From Phaeobacter sp. 11ANDIMAR09 (lineage in GTDB: Bacteria > Pseudomonadota > Alphaproteobacteria > Rhodobacterales > Rhodobacteraceae): a stretch of DNA of 64,000 bases. The stretch covers positions 62,001 to 126,000 of the forward strand of contig NZ_LIKT01000009.1 of NCBI RefSeq assembly GCF_001294455.1, given 5' to 3'. The position numbers were made by a program, and so were the translations under genes. Below, piece by piece: positions 25,287 through 33,483 of the stretch. Numbering within the stretch: position 1 is the first letter of the stretch; every line of letters begins with the position of its first letter. Below the pieces are notes generated by a model. It did no database searches, was not told where the DNA came from, and saw only the letters and a list, made by a program, of their open reading frames with translations.

Positions 25287-26405
25287 TTAGGGCGTCAAAT
25301 CAAAACTGCCCGACGCCGCGACGCGCCCATTCACCAAAACCTCAACCAGATGGCTGCCGGGATGCAGCTTAAAGGTGGTCGCATCGCCCTTGAGCCGGTG
25401 CCGTTTTGCCAGCGTCATAGTTCCGCCTTTCAGCCGGGTCTGTTTGAGTTTGAACACTTTCTTTGAGGTTCCCCCCGTAGCCCGCGGGAAAGTCAGCCTG
25501 TAGTCAACAATGACAGGAAGCTCGCCTGGCGCCGAGAGCGCCACCTCAAAGGCGAGCCATTGGTCAATTTCTACATTCTTTGTAAGTAGAGTGAGGCTGA
25601 CAGCGACTTCTGCATCCGGATCATAGCCCAGAAGACGCAGGGCGCCTGGATGGCCCGACTTCACCAGACCACGGCAGGCATGGCTGGTCATCCACGCAAG
25701 CTCCCTGGGCTGCTGCCGCCCCTGTGCACGCCAGGCTTCCAACAGGTGCAAAACCAGATCAGGGTCTTTCTTGGTGATGTCATTCAGATGATTGGCCACC
25801 GACCGTGTCACATAGCGGGTCGGGTCGCCATGCAGCTGCTCTAGCAGAGGCAGCGGGGTGCTGAGCTCTAACGACACGCCTTCTCCCCAAGGCAGGCGCG
25901 GACGGGTGCCTTCACTCACGAGGCGGCGCACATGATAACTGGAATGAACCGCCCAGTCCTGCATACGCGCCAGGGTGAGATCGGGATGCGCGTTCAGAAA
26001 GGGACGGATGGCCCATTCCATTGAGAATCGCTGCGTCACTTCGGCCAGCAGATCCAGAGCCAGTTCCGGGTCGCTCTCCAATCCCCTCGTCACAATGAGC
26101 TCACCTATCGGAGCAAAGATAAAATCACCAAAATCATCGTCCGTCTTGCTGGGGTCCAGCGGTGCAGGCAGGGCCTTTAGGATCAGCGGAGCCACCTCTG
26201 GCAGCGGCCCGGGCAGGTGCTGCCCCAGCACCTCGGCGATCCAGGCGATGCGTGCCTTTAGCTCCAGTGGCAGCAACCCCGCCATGACCTCGGCTTCAAA
26301 GCGCTGCGCCTCAAAGGCAGGCACGGCCCGGTCAAAAAGACCCGCCAGATAGCGGGTCTTTTCAAGATTGAACAATTGGTCTTTGAGAGAGAAACCAGAA
26401 GCCAT
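25287..26405 (-). CDS. DNA alkylation repair-like (AlkD/HEAT-repeat) protein
   Basis: 372 residues. All-helical HEAT-like repeats (VRRLVSEGTRPRLPWG, RYVTRSVANHLNDITKKDPDLVLHLLEAW) match the DNA alkylation repair family; the tail (about 285-372) is a beta-rich segment with many Lys residues, IVDYRLTFPRATGGT onward. AlkD-type enzymes remove bulky cationic alkyl bases, but many relatives are not proven glycosylases, so activity is inferred only. Confidence 0.8.
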   Translation of the reverse strand: MASGFSLKDQLFNLEKTRYLAGLFDRAVPAFEAQRFEAEVMAGLLPLELKARIAWIAEVLGQHLPGPLPEVAPLILKALPAPLDPSKTDDDFGDFIFAPIGELIVTRGLESDPELALDLLAEVTQRFSMEWAIRPFLNAHPDLTLARMQDWAVHSSYHVRRLVSEGTRPRLPWGEGVSLELSTPLPLLEQLHGDPTRYVTRSVANHLNDITKKDPDLVLHLLEAWRAQGRQQPRELAWMTSHACRGLVKSGHPGALRLLGYDPDAEVAVSLTLLTKNVEIDQWLAFEVALSAPGELPVIVDYRLTFPRATGGTSKKVFKLKQTRLKGGTMTLAKRHRLKGDATTFKLHPGSHLVEVLVNGRVAASGSFDLTP

Positions 26406-26438
26406 AAAAACTCCAAAAATGTTCGCTTGAGATAAAAA

Positions 26439-27218
26439 TTATAGGGTTGCGTTGGTAGATCCGCCATCCAAAAGGATGTTTTGTCCAACAATAAAACCAG
26501 CATGCTGCGAGCAAAGGAAGGCACAGGTGGCGCCAAACTCGGCCCTTGTACCATAGCGCCCAGCCGGAATAGTGGCCGCGCGCTGTGCTTTGGCCTCTTC
26601 CATGCTGATACCCTGCTGCGCGCTGACCCCACTATCCAGGGAAACTGCCCGATCCGTGGCATGAATGCCCGGTAACAGGTTGTTAATACTGACTCCATGG
26701 CCAGCAACCTGACGAGAAGTCCCAGCCACATAGCCGGTCAGACCGGCCCGTGCGGAATTGGACAGTCCCAGCACTGCAATTGGCGCCTTGACCGACTGCG
26801 AGGTGATATTGACAACCCGGCCCCAGCCGCGATCCATCATGCCGGGCAGCAACGCTTTCATCAGCGCAATGGGGGCCAACATATTGGCGTCCAGGGCCTT
26901 GATGAAATCTTCGCGGTCCCAATCCGACCACAACCCCGGAGGCGGACCACCGGCGTTATTGACCAGGATGTCGATATCCCCGGCAGTCGCCAACAGCTTT
27001 TCCTGCCCCTCACTTGTGGTCACATCAGCCACCACAGTTTCGACTTCAACGCCATGGGCCTCGCGGATGGATTGTGCCGCTTGCAACAGAGCCTCTTCCC
27101 CGCGCGCGTTCATCACCAAGTTCACACCTGCCTCTGCCAGCGCTTCGGCACAGCCCAGTCCCAGCCCCTTGCTGCTGGCACAGACCAATGCTCGTTTTCC
27201 TGCGATCCCTAGATCCAT
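26439..27218 (-). CDS. SDR-family oxidoreductase lacking the usual Tyr-Lys pair
   Basis: 259 residues. Rossmann-type start KRALVCASSKGLGLG (the TG of TGxxxGxG is altered to CA), NNAGGPPPG cofactor region and ending GQNILLDGGSTN. The active-site stretch reads LGLSNSARAGLTGY where classical SDRs have YxxxK. This branch is often annotated 3-oxoacyl-ACP reductase, yet the missing catalytic pair makes that uncertain. ATG 27218 has GGAGTGAAG upstream; an earlier in-frame start at 27239 is less likely. Confidence 0.82.
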   Translation of the reverse strand: MDLGIAGKRALVCASSKGLGLGCAEALAEAGVNLVMNARGEEALLQAAQSIREAHGVEVETVVADVTTSEGQEKLLATAGDIDILVNNAGGPPPGLWSDWDREDFIKALDANMLAPIALMKALLPGMMDRGWGRVVNITSQSVKAPIAVLGLSNSARAGLTGYVAGTSRQVAGHGVSINNLLPGIHATDRAVSLDSGVSAQQGISMEEAKAQRAATIPAGRYGTRAEFGATCAFLCSQHAGFIVGQNILLDGGSTNATL

Positions 27219-27519
27219 TCTCTTCACTCCCTGGGTCAATCCTGTGATTTGCGCTCAGACTGCACCGGGATTAGAGCGATGGCCAGCCCGAAACGGCGCA
27301 CCCGCGGGGGCTACGCCTTAATGAGCCAACAGGTTATTAAATTAAGATAATGCCTTGTGAGACACAGTTAACAAAAAAGGCAACTTGTCAGGAATTCTGC
27401 CCGCAAATGTCGGTATCGTGCCATAATTCACTGGTACGCCCTTTCTACAGGTCAACATCATTCAAAATGTGTGCCGACCCTCTAAACCAACGAACCAGCC
27501 ATCGGGGGCTCCAGTGTCC
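27219..27519. other. divergent intergenic region before the second Hint gene
   Basis: 301 nt without a gene. The middle (about 27325-27375) is markedly A/T-rich and contains TTATTAAATTAAGATAATG and a GTTAAC, likely promoter DNA for the plus-strand gene. Confidence 0.4.
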
Positions 27520-28524
27520 ATGAACGACCGTGCCATTCAATCGATCCCTGCCTATCCCGCCGAGCAGTTTCAGGTGGAGATCGGGGCCAATATGGGAGAT
27601 GGCTTGAGCGTGCTGGACGAGCTGGTCCTGGACGATATCTACCAGCTCGCCCCAACTGCCACGGCCAAGCGGCTCGGCCTTATCAGCGGCACCGATGGCC
27701 AATTCTATGTGGCACAGGATACCGAGCTGGGCACGGTTGGAGCGCAGCTGCATCTGGACAGTGCTGTGACGCTGATGCCGCAATCTGGCGATAATGTCGA
27801 AGCCCTGGTGATGGTTGAAGTCGATCCCGAAGGCCTGATTGCGGCCATCTACCTGGTGCCGATGATGCCCATGGAGGTCGCACAGCCCTATACCTTGGTG
27901 CGCGCCGAACAGGACAGCGCACGACGCAAGCTGGCCCAGTTGGCCTGTGTTTCCTTTACCCGCGGCACTCGCATCACCATGGCCACAGGCGCTCAGAAAC
28001 CGATTGAGGATCTGAAACCCGGTGACCGCATCCTGACCCGGGATGAAGGGGTGCAAGAGCTGCGCTGGATCGGCCAGAGCACCGCTCGTGCGGTGGGCCG
28101 CATGGCCCCGGTCCTGATCCGTGCCGGTGTGTTGAACAATGCCGCTGACCTGCTGGTCAGCCCAGATCATCGGCTTTTGGTCTATCAACGCCGTGACGAA
28201 TTTGGCACCGGCTGCCCCGAGCTTTTGGTCCGGGCCCGCGATCTGGTGAATGGGGACAGCGTTCAGGTCTTGGACGGCGGCTTTGTAGACTACTTCCAGC
28301 TATTGTTTGACCGCCATCACATCGTCTATGCCGAGGGCATTGCCGCTGAGAGCCTCTTTCTGGATCCGGTGACCCAGTCGGCCTTGCCGCATGAGATCCT
28401 GGACCGCATGTCACCAAACCTGGGCGAGCAGCACCGCCGCGATGCGCATGGGGTTGACCTGAATAAAGCATTGCTTGACCGTCCTGATGCCGTAAGTCTG
28501 CTCAAACGCGCTTCTTTGCGCTAA
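27520..28524 (+). CDS. Hint-domain protein
   Basis: 334 residues. The N-terminal half (to about 145) has no recognised domain. The Hint domain follows: SFTRGTRITMATGAQKPIED, LKPGDRILTRDEGVQELRWIG, VSPDHRLLVY and LLFDRHHIVYAEG. The canonical nucleophile in CFTxGT is Ser here. Such proteins are numerous in Rhodobacteraceae and are sometimes linked to type I secretion, but there are no transporter genes here. Start: ATG 27520 chosen; GTG 27514 is better spaced from the GGGGGC Shine-Dalgarno and may be used instead. Confidence 0.75.
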   Translation: MNDRAIQSIPAYPAEQFQVEIGANMGDGLSVLDELVLDDIYQLAPTATAKRLGLISGTDGQFYVAQDTELGTVGAQLHLDSAVTLMPQSGDNVEALVMVEVDPEGLIAAIYLVPMMPMEVAQPYTLVRAEQDSARRKLAQLACVSFTRGTRITMATGAQKPIEDLKPGDRILTRDEGVQELRWIGQSTARAVGRMAPVLIRAGVLNNAADLLVSPDHRLLVYQRRDEFGTGCPELLVRARDLVNGDSVQVLDGGFVDYFQLLFDRHHIVYAEGIAAESLFLDPVTQSALPHEILDRMSPNLGEQHRRDAHGVDLNKALLDRPDAVSLLKRASLR

Positions 28525-28742
28525 TTTGTCGACTTCCACCTTGAGCTGAATTTCGCTCCACCATTGCACCCGACCCTGTCCGCAGCGCCCGCGCAGCAAC
28601 GGGGGGCAGAGCTGGGTTCAGCAGAGCGAAACCGAACCTACTTTCAATATTCCTTAATTGGTTCTGTGCTTTAACAAAGTCTGTTCAAGCTAGACGCAGG
28701 TCTGTCGATCTGTTTTCCGCGGGTCGATTAGGGGGAATTGTT

Positions 28743-30332
28743 TTGCCACATTCAGTTAAATCAAAACAGCTGCCTATTCTCTGGCTGCTTGCTGGCGCGC
28801 TGTTTGGTTTGCTCTTCCCCATCGGAGCCTTTCTGTTCGACACCTATGTCCTGGCAACGGCATCGAGTTCGTACCCAGAGCTGGTGAAATCCAACCCCTT
28901 GCACTTCATTATCCTGCTGGCCCCAGCGGTTCTTGGCGCGACCTTCTGGTTCATCGGCCTATTTCAAAACCGCCTCCACTCCACCATTGCAGACCTTAGG
29001 AACTCGGAACGGGAGCAATGGCGGCTGGCCCATCATGATGCGCTGACCGGCCTTGGCAATCGGCTCAAGATGCTTTCGGATATTCGAGCTGCCCGTGCAC
29101 AGGGGGTAGGTCAACCCATCATTTTGATGGACCTAAATAAATTCAAAGCCCTGAATGATTCCTATGGCCACGAATTTGGCGACTCTGTCCTTTGCTATTT
29201 CAGCCATACCCTCCGCAACACCATGCCCACAGGCACCGAGCTCTACCGGTTGGGCGGAGATGAATTTTTGGCCTTTTTCCCGGGACGCTTTTCTTTGGAA
29301 GACGCCAAAGTCGCAGCTGACGATCTGATCCGCGAACTCGAAGAACCCGTTTCTATCCAAAACAAGGCTGTCCAAATCGAAATCAGTCTGGGCCTTTCGG
29401 TTGTGGAGGCCAAAGACCATCAATCAAGCGAGGCCATCATGCGCGCGGATATGGCCCTCTATAAGGCCAAATCCGACCCACGAAAAGTCTACCGGGTCTA
29501 TGATGAAGAGATGATGCGGGAGACCAACGAGTCGTTGCGGCTGCGCAAGAGCATTGAACAAGGTTTGTTCCGCAGAGAATTCCACATTGAGCTGCAACCG
29601 GTGCATTTTTCCCAATCACGACGCCTCAAGGGCTGCGAAGCCCTGATCCGCTGGGATCACCCGGATCTGGGGCCAATTCCGCCATCAAGTTTCATCCCCG
29701 TTGCCGAAGAAACAGGGCAAATCATCGGGCTGGACAGTTTTGTTCTGCGCGAGGCCTGCGCGGCAGCGATGGACTGGCCTGACTATATGTCTGTGTCCGT
29801 CAATATCTCGGTGCTGCATTTTCTGCGAAAGGATTTTTTCGAAGAGGTTTTGGATGTGCTGATGGTCACCCAACTGCCACCGCAGCGGCTGATCATCGAA
29901 ATCACCGAAACGACCTTGATCAAGGATTCAACCACCATCAACGAAACGATCGAAAGACTGCGCAAAAAGGGCGTTCAGATTTCGCTGGATGATTTTGGCG
30001 AGGGCTTCACCAGCGTAAAGCACCTGCTAAGCTTGGGGCTGGATGAGCTAAAGATCGACATGTCGCTGGGTCGGCATGTCGCAGAAAGCCCGCAGAACCG
30101 GGATATCGTTTCCGGGATTATCCGGATCTGTAAGGCCAAGGGGCTGAGCACCGTGATCGAAGGTATCGAGACCAACAGCGGCCTGGTTGCGGCCGAAAAA
30201 CTGGGGGTCGACTGTGTCCAGGGCTATCTGTTTTCCAAACCCATGAAACCCGATCAGATTCTTGAATATTGCTGGACCCATGACCAGGACGCGACAGAAG
30301 ACAAAAGCGCCCAGCATCCTGGGGGCTTTTGA
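28743..30332 (+). CDS. GGDEF-EAL bifunctional cyclic-di-GMP protein, membrane anchored
   Basis: 529 residues. Two membrane segments (about 12-34 and 50-72), a short helix, then a GGDEF domain with intact RLGGDEF (about 165-171) and an EAL domain with CEALIRW, SVNIS, IIEITE, DDFGEGF, LKIDMSL, VIEGIE and QGYLFSKP. Both synthase and phosphodiesterase residues look complete, so it could make or break c-di-GMP; which dominates cannot be told. TTG start at 28743 with AGGGGGA 8 nt upstream. The terminator overlaps the last codons. Confidence 0.92.
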   Translation: MPHSVKSKQLPILWLLAGALFGLLFPIGAFLFDTYVLATASSSYPELVKSNPLHFIILLAPAVLGATFWFIGLFQNRLHSTIADLRNSEREQWRLAHHDALTGLGNRLKMLSDIRAARAQGVGQPIILMDLNKFKALNDSYGHEFGDSVLCYFSHTLRNTMPTGTELYRLGGDEFLAFFPGRFSLEDAKVAADDLIRELEEPVSIQNKAVQIEISLGLSVVEAKDHQSSEAIMRADMALYKAKSDPRKVYRVYDEEMMRETNESLRLRKSIEQGLFRREFHIELQPVHFSQSRRLKGCEALIRWDHPDLGPIPPSSFIPVAEETGQIIGLDSFVLREACAAAMDWPDYMSVSVNISVLHFLRKDFFEEVLDVLMVTQLPPQRLIIEITETTLIKDSTTINETIERLRKKGVQISLDDFGEGFTSVKHLLSLGLDELKIDMSLGRHVAESPQNRDIVSGIIRICKAKGLSTVIEGIETNSGLVAAEKLGVDCVQGYLFSKPMKPDQILEYCWTHDQDATEDKSAQHPGGF

Positions 30333-30336
30333 TTTT
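30303..30336 (+). terminator. terminator overlapping the 3' end of the GGDEF-EAL gene
   Basis: AAAAGCGCCCAG-CATC-CTGGGGGCTTTT with one mismatch; the T run contains the TGA stop codon. Confidence 0.65.
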
Positions 30337-30474
30337 GCCTCCGCAATCTCGCGAGAAGTAACCGCAGCCCGTCCGGGACCCTCGCCCTTTTGTTCCAAAG
30401 CCAGATCCCGAGATACCGCCCCGTCCCCTCTGTTTTCCTTGCCTCGCCTGTGGTTTCTGGCTAGAGGCAGAGCC

Positions 30475-32082
30475 ATGTTGGATACCGCTGTAAACCGCCC
30501 TGACCTGCCGCCCGAAATCGCGCGGCGCCGCACCTTTGCGATCATCTCGCACCCGGATGCGGGCAAGACCACGCTGACTGAAAAGTTCCTGCTCTATGGC
30601 GGTGCGATTCAGATGGCTGGCCAGGTGCGCGCCAAGGGCGAAGCGCGACGGACGCGTTCGGATTTCATGCAGATGGAAAAGGACCGCGGCATTTCGGTTT
30701 CCGCCTCGGCCATGTCCTTTGACTTTGAAGGCTATCGTTTCAATCTGGTGGATACGCCCGGTCACTCGGATTTTTCCGAAGATACCTATCGCACCCTCAC
30801 GGCCGTGGATGCCGCCGTCATGGTGATTGACGGGGCCAAGGGTGTTGAGAGTCAAACCCAAAAGCTGTTTGAGGTCTGCCGCTTGCGCGATCTGCCGATC
30901 CTCACCTTCTGTAACAAAATGGACCGCGAAAGCCGCGACACCTTTGAGATCATTGACGAGATCCAGGAGAACCTGGCGATCGACGTGACACCAGCGGCCT
31001 GGCCTATCGGCGTGGGGCGCGATTTTATCGGCTGCTACGACATGCTGCGCGACCGACTGGAGCTGATGGACCGCGCCGACCGGAACAAGGTGGCCGAAAG
31101 CATCGCCATCGAAGGTCTGGACGATCCCAAACTTGCAGAACATGTGCCCGCGCATCTGCTGGACAAGCTGCTTGAAGAGGTCGAGATGGCCCGCGAGCTC
31201 CTGCCCGCGCTGGACCCGCAGGCCGTCCTCGAAGGTCACATGACCCCGATTTGGTTTGGCTCAGCAATCAATTCCTTTGGTGTCAAAGAACTGATGGACG
31301 GCATCGGCGCCTATGGCCCCGAACCGCAGGTGCAAAAGGCACAGCCGCGCGAGATTGCTCCAGAAGAAAAGAAAGTCGCCGGATTTGTTTTCAAGGTGCA
31401 GGCCAATATGGACCCCAAGCACCGCGACCGGGTGGCCTTTGTGCGCATGGCAAGCGGCCACTTCAAACGTGGCATGAAATTGACCCATGTGCGCACCAAA
31501 AAGCCAATGGCGATTTCCAACCCGGTGCTGTTCCTAGCCTCGGATCGTGAATTGGCCGAAGAAGCCTGGGCCGGCGATATCATCGGCATTCCAAACCATG
31601 GCCAGCTGCGTATCGGAGACACCCTGACTGAAGGCGAAGCCCTGCGGGTCTCGGGCATTCCCTCCTTTGCGCCGGAACTGCTGCAGGGCGTGCGCGCAGG
31701 CGACCCAATGAAGGCCAAGCACCTGGAAAAAGCGCTGATGCAGTTTGCCGAGGAAGGCGCTGCCAAGGTCTTTAAACCCTCAATTGGCTCCGGCTTTATC
31801 GTGGGCGTTGTCGGGGCGCTGCAGTTCGAGGTGCTCGCCAGCCGGATCGAGCTGGAATATGGCCTGCCTGTGCGGTTTGACAGCTCGCAGTTCACCTCAG
31901 CCCGCTGGGTCAGTGGCGACAAAAGGGCGGTGGAGAAGTTTGTAGAGAGCAACAAACAACATATCTCCTATGACCATGACGGCGATATTGTTTATCTCAC
32001 GCGGTTGCAGTGGGACATTGATCGGGTGGAACGGGACTACCCGGATGTCAAACTGACTGCGACCAAAGAGATGATGGTATAG
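30475..32082 (+). CDS. prfC: peptide chain release factor 3
   Basis: 535 residues. GTPase that recycles RF1/RF2 from the ribosome. G1 motif SHPDAGKTT (25-33), G3 DTPGHSDF, G4 NKMDRE, and the RF3-specific early motif GEARRTRSDFMQMEKDRGISV. ATG 30475 is preceded by AGAGGCAG; the open frame extends upstream to 30262 inside the previous gene and is not used. Confidence 0.95.
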   Translation: MLDTAVNRPDLPPEIARRRTFAIISHPDAGKTTLTEKFLLYGGAIQMAGQVRAKGEARRTRSDFMQMEKDRGISVSASAMSFDFEGYRFNLVDTPGHSDFSEDTYRTLTAVDAAVMVIDGAKGVESQTQKLFEVCRLRDLPILTFCNKMDRESRDTFEIIDEIQENLAIDVTPAAWPIGVGRDFIGCYDMLRDRLELMDRADRNKVAESIAIEGLDDPKLAEHVPAHLLDKLLEEVEMARELLPALDPQAVLEGHMTPIWFGSAINSFGVKELMDGIGAYGPEPQVQKAQPREIAPEEKKVAGFVFKVQANMDPKHRDRVAFVRMASGHFKRGMKLTHVRTKKPMAISNPVLFLASDRELAEEAWAGDIIGIPNHGQLRIGDTLTEGEALRVSGIPSFAPELLQGVRAGDPMKAKHLEKALMQFAEEGAAKVFKPSIGSGFIVGVVGALQFEVLASRIELEYGLPVRFDSSQFTSARWVSGDKRAVEKFVESNKQHISYDHDGDIVYLTRLQWDIDRVERDYPDVKLTATKEMMV

Positions 32083-32110
32083 CGCCAGCCCTTGGCCTGA
32101 TGACAAACGA

Positions 32111-32144
32111 GGGGCGTGCCGACACAGGGCGCGCCCCTTTTCCA
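32111..32144 (+). terminator. terminator after prfC
   Basis: GGGGCGTGCC / GGCGCGCCCC stem with one G-T pair, followed by TTTTT. Confidence 0.8.
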
Positions 32145-32237
32145 TTTGGAACCTTCGAATTGCCCGGCCGCTCTGGACTAATTTGCTGATCCCATTGCAT
32201 TGTTCGCCAGTGGTATTGGCAAGAGGCGAGGCATCCG

Positions 32238-33236
32238 GTGGCAGAGTCAAGACAAGAGGCAAAATGGGGGATTGTTAGCACGATCAAAGCCCCGGCAGAG
32301 GCCATACTGAACTTTGCCGCCTATCATCTGGAAGCCGGTGCCCACCGCCTGTTCATCTATCTAGATGCCCCCTGCCCCGAGGCCCGCCCCCTGCTAAAGG
32401 CGCATCCCAAAATCCGCGTTTTTGATTGCGATGACGCCTCCTGGCAACGGCGGCGCAAAAAAACCGGAAGGCCTGAAAAGCACCAGGTGCGCCAAAGCCT
32501 TAATGCCACCCGCGCCTACCGGCGCCAGTCAGACGATCTGGACTGGCTGGCCCATATAGACGTGGATGAATTCCTATGGGCCAAGACCCCAATCAGTGAC
32601 ATCTTGGCTGCCCTGCCCAAAACCAGCACCTGGGCCCGGACCCGCCCTATCGAAATGCTCTCGCAAGACCACGCTCGGCGCGATGAGAAAAAAGCGTTCA
32701 AGGGCCATATCCCTGCCAGTCCGGAACGAGGCGCCATTGTCGCCCGGCTGTACCCCCAGTTTGGTGAACACCTGAAAGGTGGGTTCCTCAGCCACATAGA
32801 GGGCAAGTTTTTCATTCGCACAGGTCTTCCGAACGTCAGCCTGCGCATCCACAATGCTTTTCAGAACCAGCAACAAATGCGCCACGGGCAGGAGCTGCCA
32901 GAAGTCGACCTTTGCCACCTTCACGCAACGAACTGGGAGCAATGGCAACATCACTATCGTTTCCGGCTGGAACGCGGATCTTACCGGGGGGAGTTAAAAC
33001 CTGCTCGGCCACGTGAAAAAGGCGGCGTTACCTTGCATGAATTGCTTCGGGGAATTGAAACCAGGCAGGGCATCGAAGGGCTGCGCGCCTTCTTTGAAGA
33101 AGTTAGCCATGATAGCCCCGAACTGCGCAGCCGCCTGACAGCGGAAGGTCTGTTGCAGATCCGTGATCTGGATCTGGACGCCCGTCGTCGCCGCCATTTT
33201 CCAAACTTTGGCCAGGGTCATGCACCGTCAGATTGA
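32238..33236 (+). CDS. glycosyltransferase family 2-like protein
   Basis: 332 residues. GIVSTIKAPAEAILNFAAYH start, HRLFIYLDAP, and the DXD-like metal site HIDVDEFLW (108-111), with LPEVDLCHLHATNWEQW in the second half. This fits the Glyco_tranf_2_4 group, whose members transfer sugars to surface or extracellular glycans; the acceptor is unknown. No other polysaccharide genes are nearby. GTG start with GAGGCGAGG upstream. Confidence 0.8.
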   Translation: MAESRQEAKWGIVSTIKAPAEAILNFAAYHLEAGAHRLFIYLDAPCPEARPLLKAHPKIRVFDCDDASWQRRRKKTGRPEKHQVRQSLNATRAYRRQSDDLDWLAHIDVDEFLWAKTPISDILAALPKTSTWARTRPIEMLSQDHARRDEKKAFKGHIPASPERGAIVARLYPQFGEHLKGGFLSHIEGKFFIRTGLPNVSLRIHNAFQNQQQMRHGQELPEVDLCHLHATNWEQWQHHYRFRLERGSYRGELKPARPREKGGVTLHELLRGIETRQGIEGLRAFFEEVSHDSPELRSRLTAEGLLQIRDLDLDARRRRHFPNFGQGHAPSD

Positions 33237-33483
33237 CATCAGGCGCTCAATTTGTTTGCGCCGCACCAAAGATCAAAGTAGCTCCATTCCTCAGGAATTC
33301 ACCCTCGCCGGGTGGGCTTCTTGTCGGCTCCGCAAGCACTTAAACCCAGCCATTAATTGACCGCTAGGGCAGATTTTGCTATGTCCCGCAAAAAGCTGGA
33401 CGCTGTCACACCGCAAACCTCTGCGGACCCAGCTTTGTCAAAACACGCGCGGGCCAAGTCAGTGTCCGCAAAAACGGACGCAA
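33237..33483 (+). promoter_or_regulatory. leader region of the RNA helicase gene
   Basis: A weak hairpin CACCC-TCGCC-GGGTG (33300-33314) and a stem GTCCG-N6-CGGAC (33464-33479) ending only 4 nt before the helicase ATG. No Shine-Dalgarno is evident, so the stem may influence translation initiation. Confidence 0.35.

Noticed and set aside
30118-31239. 373-codon minus-strand frame opposite prfC
   Set aside because: Antisense shadow with His/Gln/Arg-rich product; prfC is certain.
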